Below are positions 25,325-35,100 of a DNA stretch of 64,000 nt, one piece after another; position 1 is the first letter of the stretch; each line of letters starts with the position of its first letter. Made by a program: the position numbers and the translations under genes. Source of the DNA: Nocardia otitidiscaviarum NBRC 14405. GTDB taxonomy: Bacteria; Actinomycetota; Actinomycetes; Mycobacteriales; Mycobacteriaceae. Under the pieces are notes generated by a model that saw only the letters and a program-made list of their open reading frames with translations, had not been told where the DNA came from and did not search any database. The stretch is taken from NCBI RefSeq assembly GCF_000308635.1, contig NZ_BAGD01000106.1:1-64000 (forward strand), in the 5' to 3' direction.

Positions 25325-26668
25325 TCATATCCGCGCCGCCCGCAGGATCTCGTCGATATCGCGCGCGGTGCGCCCGCCCAGCGAATCCGCCTGTGCCGCA
25401 CCGCGCAACACACGATTGCACCCGCGCTCCAGCAGCGATTCGACCTTGCCCCAGACCGGTGTGACGGCGAGGTGGCGGGAGTGTGCGGGCCCCTCGGTGA
25501 AGACGTCCAGATTGCGTATCCCGGCGTGGGCGGCGGCGAAACCCGCCGAGTGCATGGCGGACCTCAGCACCGGCACGAACAGCCCGGACCGCGCGATGAT
25601 CTCCTGCCCTTCCGGCCCGGTCGCGAATTTCACGAACTCCCATGCCTGTTCGCGGCGCGGGCTGTTCGCCGCGACTGCCAGCCCGGTGGTGCCCACGTCG
25701 GTGACGGCGTCGGGACCCCCGTGCGGGCCGACCGGCAGCACGGTGACATCGAAGTCCAGGTCGTCACGGTCGACGAACTCGGAGTACAGCCAGTGCCCGC
25801 CCAGCAGCATGGCGGCCCGGCCGCGCGCGAAAAGGTCCGGGGCCGAGACGGACTGCTGATCGGCGGCGCGCGGCGCGACTCGATGCCGCACGGCAAGGTC
25901 GGCATAGAATTGCAGGCCGACCGCGAACCGCGGATCGCCGAGATTGGTCCGGGTGGGCGCGACCGGCGGGCTGAACCACTCCGCCCCATTGTTCATGCCG
26001 AAGCAGGCGGCCGAATAGTAGGGCACCCAGGCGTCCACGAAACCCCACTGCCGCACCCGGCCGTCCGCGTCGCGGCGCGTCAGGGCCCGTGCGGCGGTCA
26101 GGAATTCGTCGAAGCTCCACGCCTGCGACCAGCGTGTGGGCGCGCGGACCCCGGCCCGTTCGAACAGTCGCCGGTTGTAGTAGAGGAACACTCCCGACCA
26201 CTGCTCGGGCAGCGCGTACTGCCCGCCCCGCCACACGAAGGTGTCCCGCAGCGGCGCGTACCCGTCCGCCGTGAGCCGCGCCGCGTACCCGGGATCGCGA
26301 TCGAGGAATTCGCGCAGATCCGCCAGCACGCCGCGCTCGGCCAGCCCGGCATAGAGCAACTCCCACGCCATCAGCACATCCGGGCACTTACCGCCCGCGC
26401 AGTAGGTCAGCATCTGCTGGAGCGGATCCGGCCCGGACATGATGGTGCGGATGGCGATATCGGGTCGCCGCCTGCGGAATTCTTCGATGATGAGCAGCCG
26501 GGCGCGCGCCTCCTCCGGCCGGGCCTGGAAGAAGAAGGTGACCGCGTCGTCGGAGTCGCCGCCGCAGCCGGCGGTCAGCAGCGGCAGGGCCAGACCCGCG
26601 CGGAGTACGGTCCGTCGCGGTACGACCGCGCCCGGCCGTTCACCGACCTTCCCGACCCCGCTCAGCAT
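25325..26668 (-). CDS. Extracellular solute-binding lipoprotein (family 1)
   Basis: A 447-aa sugar-type binding lipoprotein. The N-terminus has a twin-arginine-like RRTVLRAGLALPLLTAGCGG with lipobox LTAGC (Cys near residue 37), so it is a Tat- or Sec-exported lipoprotein. Further family features are FFQARPEEARARLLIIEEFR, the EQWSGVFLYYNRRLFERAG segment, and RGRAAMLLGGHW. AGGAGTG before ATG 26668 fixes the start. First gene of the importer operon. The ligand cannot be inferred from sequence. Confidence 0.92.
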   Translation of the reverse strand: MLSGVGKVGERPGAVVPRRTVLRAGLALPLLTAGCGGDSDDAVTFFFQARPEEARARLLIIEEFRRRRPDIAIRTIMSGPDPLQQMLTYCAGGKCPDVLMAWELLYAGLAERGVLADLREFLDRDPGYAARLTADGYAPLRDTFVWRGGQYALPEQWSGVFLYYNRRLFERAGVRAPTRWSQAWSFDEFLTAARALTRRDADGRVRQWGFVDAWVPYYSAACFGMNNGAEWFSPPVAPTRTNLGDPRFAVGLQFYADLAVRHRVAPRAADQQSVSAPDLFARGRAAMLLGGHWLYSEFVDRDDLDFDVTVLPVGPHGGPDAVTDVGTTGLAVAANSPRREQAWEFVKFATGPEGQEIIARSGLFVPVLRSAMHSAGFAAAHAGIRNLDVFTEGPAHSRHLAVTPVWGKVESLLERGCNRVLRGAAQADSLGGRTARDIDEILRAARI

Positions 26669-26875
26669 CACTCCTACCGTTGGTCGCAGAAAACAGACCG
26701 TTCGTCGGACCGAGTGACGCAGATCCCACGGCGCATGGCAGCATACGTTCGGCCTCCAGCGGAAGCGTGGTGAAACGCCGACAGGCGGCACCGCGTCCGA
26801 TCCGACCACAAGTCGGCTTCGCTGGGCGGCCTGTTTCCGTAATACACCGCAGTACCGCACGGGAGGGTTGTCGAC

Positions 26876-29215
26876 ATGGCGACCATCGAATACCTCCGGA
26901 CGGACCCCGCCCTACCTCCGGTGGGCATCGTGGACCGGTCCCCGCTGACACCCGCCAAGAAGGGCCTCTTCCTCGCGATAGCCGTCCTCGGCGCGATCGC
27001 CTGGGCGATCGTGGCCTTCATGCGCGGCGAGAACGTGAACGCGGTGTGGATCGTGGTCGCCGCCGTGTCCACCTACATCCTCGCCTACCAGTTCTACGCC
27101 CGGCTGATCCAATGGAAGATCACCAAGCCGCGCGACGACGTCGCCACTCCGGCCGAGGCCATGGAGAACGGCAAGGACTTCATGCCGATGGACCGGCGGG
27201 TGCTGTTCGGGCACCACTTCGCCGCCATCGCGGGTGCGGGTCCGCTGGTCGGCCCGGTGCTGGCGGCGCAGATGGGCTATCTGCCCGGCACCATCTGGAT
27301 CATCGTGGGCGTGGTGCTCGCGGGCGCGGTGCAGGACTATCTGGTGCTGTGGGCGTCGTCCAAGCGGCGCGGCCGGTCGCTGGGCCAGATGGCCCGCGAC
27401 GAACTGGGTCCGGTCGGCGGCGTGGCCGCCATCGTGGGCGTGCTGGTGATCATGATGATCCTGCTGGCGGTGCTCGGCATCGTGGTGGTGAAGGCCCTGG
27501 CCGCCACCGAGAACCCGGTCACCGGCGTACTCGAGGGCGGCAGCCCGTGGGGCGTGTTCTCCATCGCCATGACCATCCCGATCGCCCTGTTCATGGGCAT
27601 CTACCTGCGGTTCGTGCGGCCGGGCAAGGTCGGCGAGGTGTCGGTGATCGGCTTCACGCTGCTCATGCTCGCCATCGTCTCGGGCAACTGGGTGGCCGAA
27701 TCCGGCTGGGGCCGCGACTGGTTCACCCTGTCCGCCGCCACCATCGGCTGGCTGCTCATCTTCTACGGCTTCTTCGCCTCGGTGCTGCCGGTGTGGCTGC
27801 TGCTCGCCCCGCGCGACTATCTGTCGACCTTCATGAAGATCGGCACCATCTTCCTGCTGGCCGCGGGCATTCTCATCACCATGCCGGTGCTGAAGGCCCC
27901 CGCGGTCTCGGAGTTCGCGAGCAACAGCGACGGCCCGGCCTTCGCGGGCAGCCTCTTCCCGTTCCTGTTCATCACCATCGCCTGTGGCGCGCTGTCGGGT
28001 TTCCACGCGCTGGTGTCCTCCGGCACCACCCCGAAGCTGCTGGAGAAGCAGTCGCAGGCGCGGATGATCGGCTACGGCGGCATGCTCATGGAGTCGTTCG
28101 TGGCCGTGATGGCCATCGTCACCGCGAGCATCATCGACCAGCATCTCTACTTCGCCATGAACGCCAGCGGCGCGCTCACCGGCAATACCCCGGAGACGGC
28201 GGCCGCCTATGTGAACAGCCTCGGGCTCCAGGGCGATCCGGTCACTGCGGCACAGCTGACCCAGGCCGCGGAGGACATCGGCGAGAAGAAGATCGTCTCG
28301 CTCACCGGCGGTGCGCCGACCCTGGCGGTCGGCATGTCCGAAGTGCTGCACCAGTTCCTGGGCGGTGCGGGCTGGAAGGCGTTCTGGTACCACTTCGCCA
28401 TCATGTTCGAGGCGCTGTTCATCCTCACCACCATCGACGCCGGTACCCGCGTGGCGCGCTTCATGGTGTCGGATTCGCTGGGCAATCTGGGCGGCCCGTT
28501 CACCCGGTTCAAGGACGCGTCGTGGCGGCCCGGTGCCTGGCTGTGCTCGGCCATCGTGGTGGCGGCCTGGGGATCGGTGCTGCTCATGGGCGTCACCGAC
28601 CCGTTGGGCGGCATCTACACGCTGTTCCCGCTGTTCGGCATCGCCAATCAGCTGCTGGCGGCCATCGCGCTGACCGTGGTGACGGTGATCGTGGTGAAGA
28701 AGGGCCTGCTGAAGTGGGCCTGGATTCCGGCGCTGCCGCTGGCCTGGGATCTCATCGTCACCATGACGGCGTCCTGGCAGAAGATCTTCTCGGCCGACCC
28801 GAAGATCGGCTACTGGAAGTCGCACGACAACGCCAAGATCAAGCTGGACGCCTACGAGGCGGCCCGCGACAGCGGTCAGCTGCCCGCGGGCGTCGCGGAT
28901 GCGGCGGCGCTGGAGAAGCAGATCTCCGACCTGGAGAAGATCGTCCGCAACACCTTCATCCAGGGCACGCTGTCGATCATCTTCGCGGTGCTGGTGCTGA
29001 TCGTGGCCGTCGTGGGTGTGCTGGTGTGCGTGCGCGCCATCCGCCGGGGCGGTAGCGAGACCACCGAATCGCCGGAGGAGCCGTCGAAGATCTTCGGCCC
29101 CAGCAGCTTCCTCGCCACCAAGGCGGAGAAGGAAGTTCAGCAGGAATGGGACGAGCTCATCGCCTCCGGACAGATTCGCGCACCCGGCGCGCGATCGGGC
29201 GTGCACGCGCACTGA
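26876..29215 (+). CDS. cstA: Carbon starvation protein CstA (peptide/pyruvate transporter family)
   Basis: A 779-aa polytopic membrane protein with about 16-18 helices. Family landmarks include GHHFAAIAGAGPLVGPVLAA (about residues 116-135), ARDELGPVGGVAA, FHALVSSGTTPKLLEKQSQA, and MFEALFILTTIDAGTRVARF (about residues 508-527). The length exceeds the E. coli protein because of a C-terminal cytoplasmic tail. CstA/BtsT proteins take up pyruvate or peptides under starvation. GGAGGG precedes ATG 26876 by 8 bp. The small YbdD-type gene follows 22 bp downstream, the usual pairing. Confidence 0.95.
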   Translation: MATIEYLRTDPALPPVGIVDRSPLTPAKKGLFLAIAVLGAIAWAIVAFMRGENVNAVWIVVAAVSTYILAYQFYARLIQWKITKPRDDVATPAEAMENGKDFMPMDRRVLFGHHFAAIAGAGPLVGPVLAAQMGYLPGTIWIIVGVVLAGAVQDYLVLWASSKRRGRSLGQMARDELGPVGGVAAIVGVLVIMMILLAVLGIVVVKALAATENPVTGVLEGGSPWGVFSIAMTIPIALFMGIYLRFVRPGKVGEVSVIGFTLLMLAIVSGNWVAESGWGRDWFTLSAATIGWLLIFYGFFASVLPVWLLLAPRDYLSTFMKIGTIFLLAAGILITMPVLKAPAVSEFASNSDGPAFAGSLFPFLFITIACGALSGFHALVSSGTTPKLLEKQSQARMIGYGGMLMESFVAVMAIVTASIIDQHLYFAMNASGALTGNTPETAAAYVNSLGLQGDPVTAAQLTQAAEDIGEKKIVSLTGGAPTLAVGMSEVLHQFLGGAGWKAFWYHFAIMFEALFILTTIDAGTRVARFMVSDSLGNLGGPFTRFKDASWRPGAWLCSAIVVAAWGSVLLMGVTDPLGGIYTLFPLFGIANQLLAAIALTVVTVIVVKKGLLKWAWIPALPLAWDLIVTMTASWQKIFSADPKIGYWKSHDNAKIKLDAYEAARDSGQLPAGVADAAALEKQISDLEKIVRNTFIQGTLSIIFAVLVLIVAVVGVLVCVRAIRRGGSETTESPEEPSKIFGPSSFLATKAEKEVQQEWDELIASGQIRAPGARSGVHAH

Positions 29216-29237
29216 CCGTGGCGTACAACCGACAGCG

Positions 29238-29480
29238 ATGAACGATTCCACTGTGCCGCCGACCGCGGGCTTCGGCCCGGGGTCGGCGGTTCGCGCGTTG
29301 ATTCGGGCCGTCCGCGGGTTCCTGTGGTGGTTCAATTCGATACTCGGCGGCAACGACTACGCCCGCTACGTGCAGCACCTGCGGCGGAACCACCCCGACC
29401 AGGAGGTTCCCAGCGAGGCCGAGTACTGGCGGCAACGACACGCGGCCGCCGACCGCAATCCCGGCACCCGCTGTTGCTGA
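29238..29480 (+). CDS. YbdD/YjiX family small protein (DUF466)
   Basis: An 80-aa protein with the full family signature: GGNDYARYVQHLRRNHPDQE (about residues 37-56), SEAEYWRQRH, and the terminal PGTRCC. YbdD/YjiX proteins are encoded directly after cstA or btsT, and are needed for transport activity in the E. coli systems studied. The start ATG 29238 lies 22 bp after the cstA stop, so the two form one transcript. Confidence 0.9.
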   Translation: MNDSTVPPTAGFGPGSAVRALIRAVRGFLWWFNSILGGNDYARYVQHLRRNHPDQEVPSEAEYWRQRHAAADRNPGTRCC

Positions 29481-29544
29481 CCGCCGGGGGATAATGGCGG
29501 ATTTCCGCTAGCGGATATCCGCCCCGCCTGGGAGGGTGATGTGC

Positions 29545-31026
29545 GTGAGTGCAACCGGACTGGACTTCGAACGGTGCTACCGCGCTGTCGCGACCCGGGA
29601 CGCCCGTTTCGACGGGCAGTTCTTCACCGCCGTGCGGACCACCGGAATCTATTGCCGCCCATCGTGTCCGGCCATAACGCCGAAACGCACCAACGTCACC
29701 TTCCTGCCCACCGCGGCGGCCGCGCAGCAGTGCGGATTCCGCGCCTGCCGCCGCTGCCTGCCCGATGCCGCACCGGGCTCTCCGCTGTGGAACACCCGGG
29801 CCGACTTGGCCGCTCGCGCCATGCGGCTCATCGCCGACGGCGTGGTGGAACGCGGCGGAGTGCCCGCGCTGGCCGACTCCCTCGGCTACTCCCAGCGGCA
29901 GCTGACCCGTGTGCTGACGTCCGAATTGGGCGCTGGCCCACTGGCTTTGGCGCGTGCGCACCGTGCGCACACCGCGCGGCTGCTGATCCAGACCACCCAG
30001 CTGTCCATGTCGGATATCGCCTTCGCGGCCGGGTTCGCCAGCATCCGCCAGTTCAACGACACCGTGCGGGAAGTCTTCGCCGTCAGCCCCACCCGACTAC
30101 GCGAGGAGGTGCGGCGCAACAGCGATGCGGTGGCCGCGACCAACGGGTCGCTGACCCTGCGGCTGCCCTACCGGGAACCGCTGGACCGGACGTGGCTGGA
30201 GTGGTTCCTGTCCGCGCACGCCACCCCCGGACTGGAACTGTGGGAGGACGGCGTCTACACCCGCACCCTGCGCACCCCGCACGGGCATGCCACCGTACGG
30301 CTGAGTGTGCGAGAGGGACATGTGCGGGCGGCGCTGTCACTGCACGATATGCGCGATCTAGCGCCGACGGTGGCCCGGCTGCGGCATCTGCTCGATCTCG
30401 ACGCCGATCCGGTCGGTATCGACGAGGCGCTTGCCGCCGGATCGGGCCTGCCGCTCGGTCCCGGCATTCGGGTGCCCGGCTGCCTGGACGGCCCGGAACT
30501 GTTGCTGCGCACCATGATCGGGCAGCAGGTCTCGGTGGCCGCCGCCAATACGCACACCGCGCGGCTGGTGACGGCGCTCGGCGACCCGGCCCCCGGGCCG
30601 GTCCCCTACCTGTTTCCGACACCCGCGGCCGTCGCCGAACGGGGTGCGGAGGTGTTGACCGGCCCGGTCCGGCGCACCGCCGCCATCGTGGGCGCGGCGC
30701 GGGCGCTGGCCTCCGGCGACCTGGTCCTGCACGCGGGACGCACCGCCGCCGACGTGCGCCGCGACCTGCTCGCCCTGGAGGGGGTCGGCCCGTGGACCGC
30801 CGATTACGTGACCATGCGCCTGCTCGCCGACCCCGACATCCTGCTGCACACCGATCTGGTGGTACGCCGCGGCGCGAACCTGCTCGGACTCGACCTCACC
30901 GATACCGGCCGCTTCGCGCCCTGGCGGTCTTACCTCTCCATGCACCTGTGGAAGCACGCCCTGGCCAATCCGGCCGCCGCCCCCGACGGCGCGACCCGCG
31001 CCCGGAAAACGAGAACCGCACTGTGA
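29545..31026 (+). CDS. alkA: Ada/AlkA bifunctional: methylphosphotriester sensor, AraC HTH and 3-methyladenine glycosylase
   Basis: A 493-aa fusion. Residues 1-80 are the Ada N-domain with four zinc Cys (37, 41, 68, 71), Cys37 being the methyl acceptor. Residues 90-190 are an AraC HTH (SDIAFAAGFASIRQFNDTVR). Residues 195-300 are the AlkA N-terminal domain. Residues about 300-480 are the HhH-GPD glycosylase, with hairpin LEGVGPWTADYVTMRLL and the catalytic Asp in LLHTDLVVRRG. It senses DNA methylation, activates adaptive-response genes and excises alkylated bases. GTG 29545 gives the best SD spacing; ATG 29539 is possible. It overlaps ogt by 4 bp (GTGA). Confidence 0.95.
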   Translation: MSATGLDFERCYRAVATRDARFDGQFFTAVRTTGIYCRPSCPAITPKRTNVTFLPTAAAAQQCGFRACRRCLPDAAPGSPLWNTRADLAARAMRLIADGVVERGGVPALADSLGYSQRQLTRVLTSELGAGPLALARAHRAHTARLLIQTTQLSMSDIAFAAGFASIRQFNDTVREVFAVSPTRLREEVRRNSDAVAATNGSLTLRLPYREPLDRTWLEWFLSAHATPGLELWEDGVYTRTLRTPHGHATVRLSVREGHVRAALSLHDMRDLAPTVARLRHLLDLDADPVGIDEALAAGSGLPLGPGIRVPGCLDGPELLLRTMIGQQVSVAAANTHTARLVTALGDPAPGPVPYLFPTPAAVAERGAEVLTGPVRRTAAIVGAARALASGDLVLHAGRTAADVRRDLLALEGVGPWTADYVTMRLLADPDILLHTDLVVRRGANLLGLDLTDTGRFAPWRSYLSMHLWKHALANPAAAPDGATRARKTRTAL

Positions 31027-31574
31027 CCACCGCCCACCGCCCCCGGTCCACGACCGGAACAGACTCGCGGACAGCCGATTTCGCCACCGTCGCCACACCG
31101 ATCGGGCCGTTCACCGCCGTGGTCGACGGCGACGGCGCGGTACTCGCCTCCGGCTGGACCGACGACGTCGAACAGCTGCGCGGGGTCATCCACCCCGCGC
31201 TGCGCCCCGACACGCTGCGGCGACGTGACTCGCTCGGGGCCGTGACCGCGGCCGTGGAGGCGTACCACGACGGCGATCTGCTCGCCATCGACACCGTGCG
31301 CGTGCGCCAGACATCCGGACCGTTCCTCACGCACGCCTGGGACATCCTGCGCAAGATCCCCGCCGGAAACCCGGTCACCTACACCGAATACGCCACCGTA
31401 TCCGGCCGCCCGGCCGCCACCCGTGCCGCCGCCAATGCCTGCGCCCGCAATGCTGCGGCCCTGTTCGTCCCCTGCCACCGCATCATCCGCACCGACGGCA
31501 CCCTGGGCGGATTCCGGTGGGGGCTCGATATCAAGCGCTGGCTGCTGGTTCACGAGAGCGCCGCGACGAACTGA
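31023..31574 (+). CDS. ogt: Methylated-DNA--[protein]-cysteine S-methyltransferase
   Basis: A 183-aa suicide repair protein that transfers the methyl of O6-methylguanine to its active Cys. The motif VPCHRII places that Cys at residue 151; NPVTYTEYATVSGRPAATRA is the HTH DNA-binding part. It is translationally coupled to the Ada/AlkA gene by a GTGA overlap, so both repair functions are expressed together, probably induced by alkylation through the Ada domain. Confidence 0.95.
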   Translation: MTTAHRPRSTTGTDSRTADFATVATPIGPFTAVVDGDGAVLASGWTDDVEQLRGVIHPALRPDTLRRRDSLGAVTAAVEAYHDGDLLAIDTVRVRQTSGPFLTHAWDILRKIPAGNPVTYTEYATVSGRPAATRAAANACARNAAALFVPCHRIIRTDGTLGGFRWGLDIKRWLLVHESAATN

Positions 31575-32122
31575 CGACGCAGTCCGCACGACCGCAACCC
31601 CACGCCCGACCGCGATCCCGTGAGGCGCGGTCATAGGCCGCTCCGGGGCACGGCTCTCGGCCGACCTCCGTTCTGCCGAGAATGTGTACACGCCACCGCG
31701 ACCCGCACGCGGCAGTGCCGCCCCCGTGTAGGCGGTGGCACCGCCACGTCCGCCTCTCGGCACCAGCTCTCTCAGCAGCCGCGACGTCGGTTGGTTCACA
31801 TCGCGGTTGCGGCAGGAGTAGCGCGACCGTCGTACCCGTGCCGCGACGGGTCGAGCCCTTCTCGTCGCCAAGCCGCCGCTGCTCTGCCCCGCGACGCAAC
31901 CGATCGCGCGCATATCGCAGCCGATCGAGCCCGCAGCGCAACGGATCGAGCCCGCGGCGCAACCGATCGAGCACGCAACGCAGCCGATCGAGCACGCGGC
32001 GCAACGGATCGAGCACGCAACGCAGCCGACCGAGCCCGCGGCGCAACCGATCGAGCACGATCCGCTGCCGACCGGGACTGCGACGGATCAGGCCGAGCCG
32101 GTGCCGTGTCTGCCGGAAACCG
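31575..32122. other. 548-bp convergent intergenic region
   Basis: Between the 3' ends of ogt and sbcC. It holds the 21-bp tandem repeat at 31902-32090. I see no convincing gene: frames across the repeat on either strand give monotonous 7-residue repeats (for example DRARNAA) without a credible start or domain. No U-tract terminator was found. Confidence 0.5.
31902..32090. repeat. Tandem 21-bp repeat, about nine copies
   Basis: Consecutive units of 21 bp start at 31902, 31923, 31944, 31965, 31986, 32007, 32028, 32049 and 32070, each beginning GATCGAGCMCGC or a close variant. The middle six (31923-32048) are the most alike; the ends are degenerate. Successive units alternate in their last bases (for example CGCAGCC and CGCAACG), suggesting duplication of a 42-bp double unit. 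It is immediately downstream of sbcC and ogt, in non-coding DNA. Confidence 0.85.
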
Positions 32123-35100
32123 TTATGCCACGCTGGTTTCCAGGTACGAGCCGGTGCGGCCGCGCACCACGTGCAGGCGGCTGGGGATGCGCTGGCGCAT
32201 CTCGTCGACGTGGCTGACGACGCCGACCACCCTGCCGCCGGAGCGGAGTTCGTCGAGCACGCCCATGACGGCGTCGAGGGTGTCGGCGTCCAGGCTGCCG
32301 AAACCCTCGTCGATGAAGAGGGTGTCGAGGACCAGGCCGCCGGATTCGGCGGCCACCACGTCGGCGAGGCCCAGCGCCAGGGACAGCGAGGCCATGAAGG
32401 TCTCACCGCCGGAGAGGGTTTTGGCGGGGCGGATGGCTCCGGTGTAGTCGTCGCGGATGTCCAAGCCCAGACCGCCGCGGCGGCCACGCGGACCGGCGGC
32501 ATCGGAGTGGACGAATTCGTAACGGCCTCCGGACATTCGGCGCAGTCGCACGGAACCGGCGAGTGCCACCTCCTCGAGCCGGGCGGCGAGCACATAGGAG
32601 CGCAGCGACATCTTGCGGTTGTTCTCCCCGCGACCCGCCACCACATCGGCCAGGCCCGAGAGCTCCTCGTGGGCGCGCTGCAACGGGGCGATCCGGTCCA
32701 CGGCCGCCCAGAGCTGGCCGCACAGCTCCTCGAGCTGTTCGACCCGGCGGGTGGCGTCCGCGTGTGCGGCCACGGCGTCCTTGAGCTGCGACTGTGCCTG
32801 TGCCGCCGCCTCTTCCAACTGCTCGAGATCGCCCAGCTCGGCGGTCGCGGCGGCACGGACCTCCGGTTCGGCGAGCACCGATTCGGCGCTGGCGCGAGCG
32901 CGATCGGCCGCGACGAGTTCGTCCTCGAGGTCGGCCTGCTGCTGTGCGGTGCGGGCGGCGGCGTCCACCACGCGGGCGTAGTCGGCGAGCACGGTGTAGT
33001 CGGGGCCGCTGCCGTCGGCGCGCATGACCGGAACGGCCGACTCCACCAAACCGGCGTCGCGGGAGAGAGTTTCGACGCGTAGCGCCGCTGCCGCGACCTG
33101 CTCGCGGGCCGACGCCGCCTCCGCGCGCGCGGACCGCACGGCGGTGGCGTCGTCGACGAGGGTGCGCAGGCGGGCGCGGCGGCGCTCCACGGTGCCGTCC
33201 GCACCGGCGGCGGTGCGCAGGCGTTCGGTGAGTTCGGCGAGGCGACGGTCGGTGGCCACGATCCGCTCCGTGGTCGCACCGGCGCGGGTTTCACAGTCGC
33301 GCAACTCGTCCTGGAGGCGGGTCTCATCGGTGCGCAGCCGCGTCAGCTCGGCCGTCAGCGCCTCGACGCGTTCGGCCTGCCGTCGCGCGGACTCGTACCG
33401 TTCGGTGGCGGCGTTCAGGGCACCGGTCAGTTCGGCCTTGTCGGCGTCGCCGCCGCGCTCCACCAGCACCTCGATGGCGCGCTCCAGGTCGGCGACCTGC
33501 CGCTGCGCCCGCTCGCGTGCCGCCTCGGCCACCCGCTCGGCCTGCAATGCCTTGTCCTCGGCATCCTTCGACACCGGCGCGCCCGATGCGCGGGCGGGAT
33601 CGGGGTGGTCCGTGGAGCCGCACACGGTGCACGGCTGCCCCTCGGCCAGTGCCTCCGCCAGCTCGGCCGCCATCCCCGCCAGTCGCCGCTCACGCAGGGC
33701 CAGGGTGTGTTCACGGGCATCCAGGTGCGCGCCGCGCGCCGATTCGAACGCCGCCTGTGCGCGCGCCAGTTCCCCACGCCGCGTCGCCAATTCGAGCGCG
33801 GCACTGGCGGCGGTGCGCAACCGCTCGCAGTCGGCCTCCAGCACCGGCAGCCTGGCCGCCGCATCGGACGCCGTGCGCAACCGCCCCTCCGCCGACGCGA
33901 TCGACTCCGGCAGCTCGGCCCGCAGCCGCCGCAGCTTCTCCGCCTGCCCCGCCAGTTCCTCCTGCTCCCGCCGCAGCCGCGTCATCTCCCCCGCCAGCCG
34001 CCGGGCCGTCTCCGCATCCGCCCGCACCTCGTCCAGCGCGCCGATCTGCGCGGTCCAGCGCGCAATGGCCGACTCCAGCCCAGTCCTGGTACCTCCGGCC
34101 GTTTCGGACTGCCCCCGCATCCCCCCGTATTCGGCCACGTTCGCGCGACCCGGTGAACCAGCCTGGTCGAGCGGCCCGGGGCCACCGCTCGGTGACGCGC
34201 CTCCTTCGCCCGATGTGCCCGCGACCGGTTCGGAGTCGCCGGCACCCGGTGCGAGCGGTTCCGAGTCGCCGACGCCCCCCTCGGCCATGGGTTCGATCAT
34301 GGCGAGTTCATCGGCGAGATCGGTTCCGGCCAGCTCTCCGCGCATGAGATCGGCTGCTGCCCAGTAGGTTCCGGGCAGCTCCAGGCTCGCGGGTTCGATG
34401 AGGTGGGCGGCCAGTTCTTCGGCGGCGCGGCTGGTGGCCTCCTCGCGGCGGCGCAGGGCGACGGCGGCGGCGCGGGCGTCGGAGAGGGCGGCCGCGACCG
34501 GTTCGGCGCGGCGGGCCCGGTCGAGTTCGGCCTGTGCCTGCGTGCGGCGATCGGCTCCGGCGGCGTACCGGTCGAGCTGGTCGCGGGCGGCCGTCAGGCG
34601 ACGGTGCAGGTCATGCAGGCGGCGCTGGTCCTCGGTGGTCCGGCGGGCCAGGGTCGCGGCCGCCTCACCGCGTTCGAGGTCGGTGGCGGTGGCGGTGAGG
34701 GCGGCGCGGGCGGTGGCCAGCAGGTCCTGGGACCATTCGACGGCTTCGAGGGGTCCGACGGTCTCGGTGGCGGGCAGGCCCGCCGCGCCGCCGATCCGCG
34801 CGATCAGCCGGTCGATGCTCTGGCGGCGGGTGTCGAGCTCGGCGGCGGAGGCGCGGCGCTTGTCGATGAGCCACTGTTCGGCGGTGCCGAAACGTTCGGT
34901 GTCGAAGAGCTTTTCGAGCAGCTTCTCGCGATCCTCGTTGTCGGCGCGCAGAAAACGCGCGAAATCGCCCTGCGGCAGCAGGACCACCTGGAAGAACTGG
35001 TCGGCGCTCATGCCGAGCAGGCGCACGACCTCGTCGCCGATATCCGGGATGCGGGACAGGTTCAGCCCACGCCCGTCCAGCCATTCCAGGGTGGCACTGG

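Noticed and set aside
26912..29353. 813-codon open frame antisense to cstA
   Set aside because: High-G+C codon bias keeps antisense frames open. Its composition (His/Arg/Gly-rich, no domains) is that of a shadow, while cstA is a clear family member.
31902..32090. CRISPR-like array of short regular repeats
   Set aside because: Units are 21 bp and directly adjacent, with no unique spacers, no cas genes and gradual degeneration. It is an ordinary tandem repeat.
31531..33327. Long minus-strand frame with a leucine-rich 7-residue repeat across the tandem repeat
   Set aside because: Most of it lies in another frame of sbcC, and the repeat part is simply a translation of the 21-bp units. No start signal or domain.
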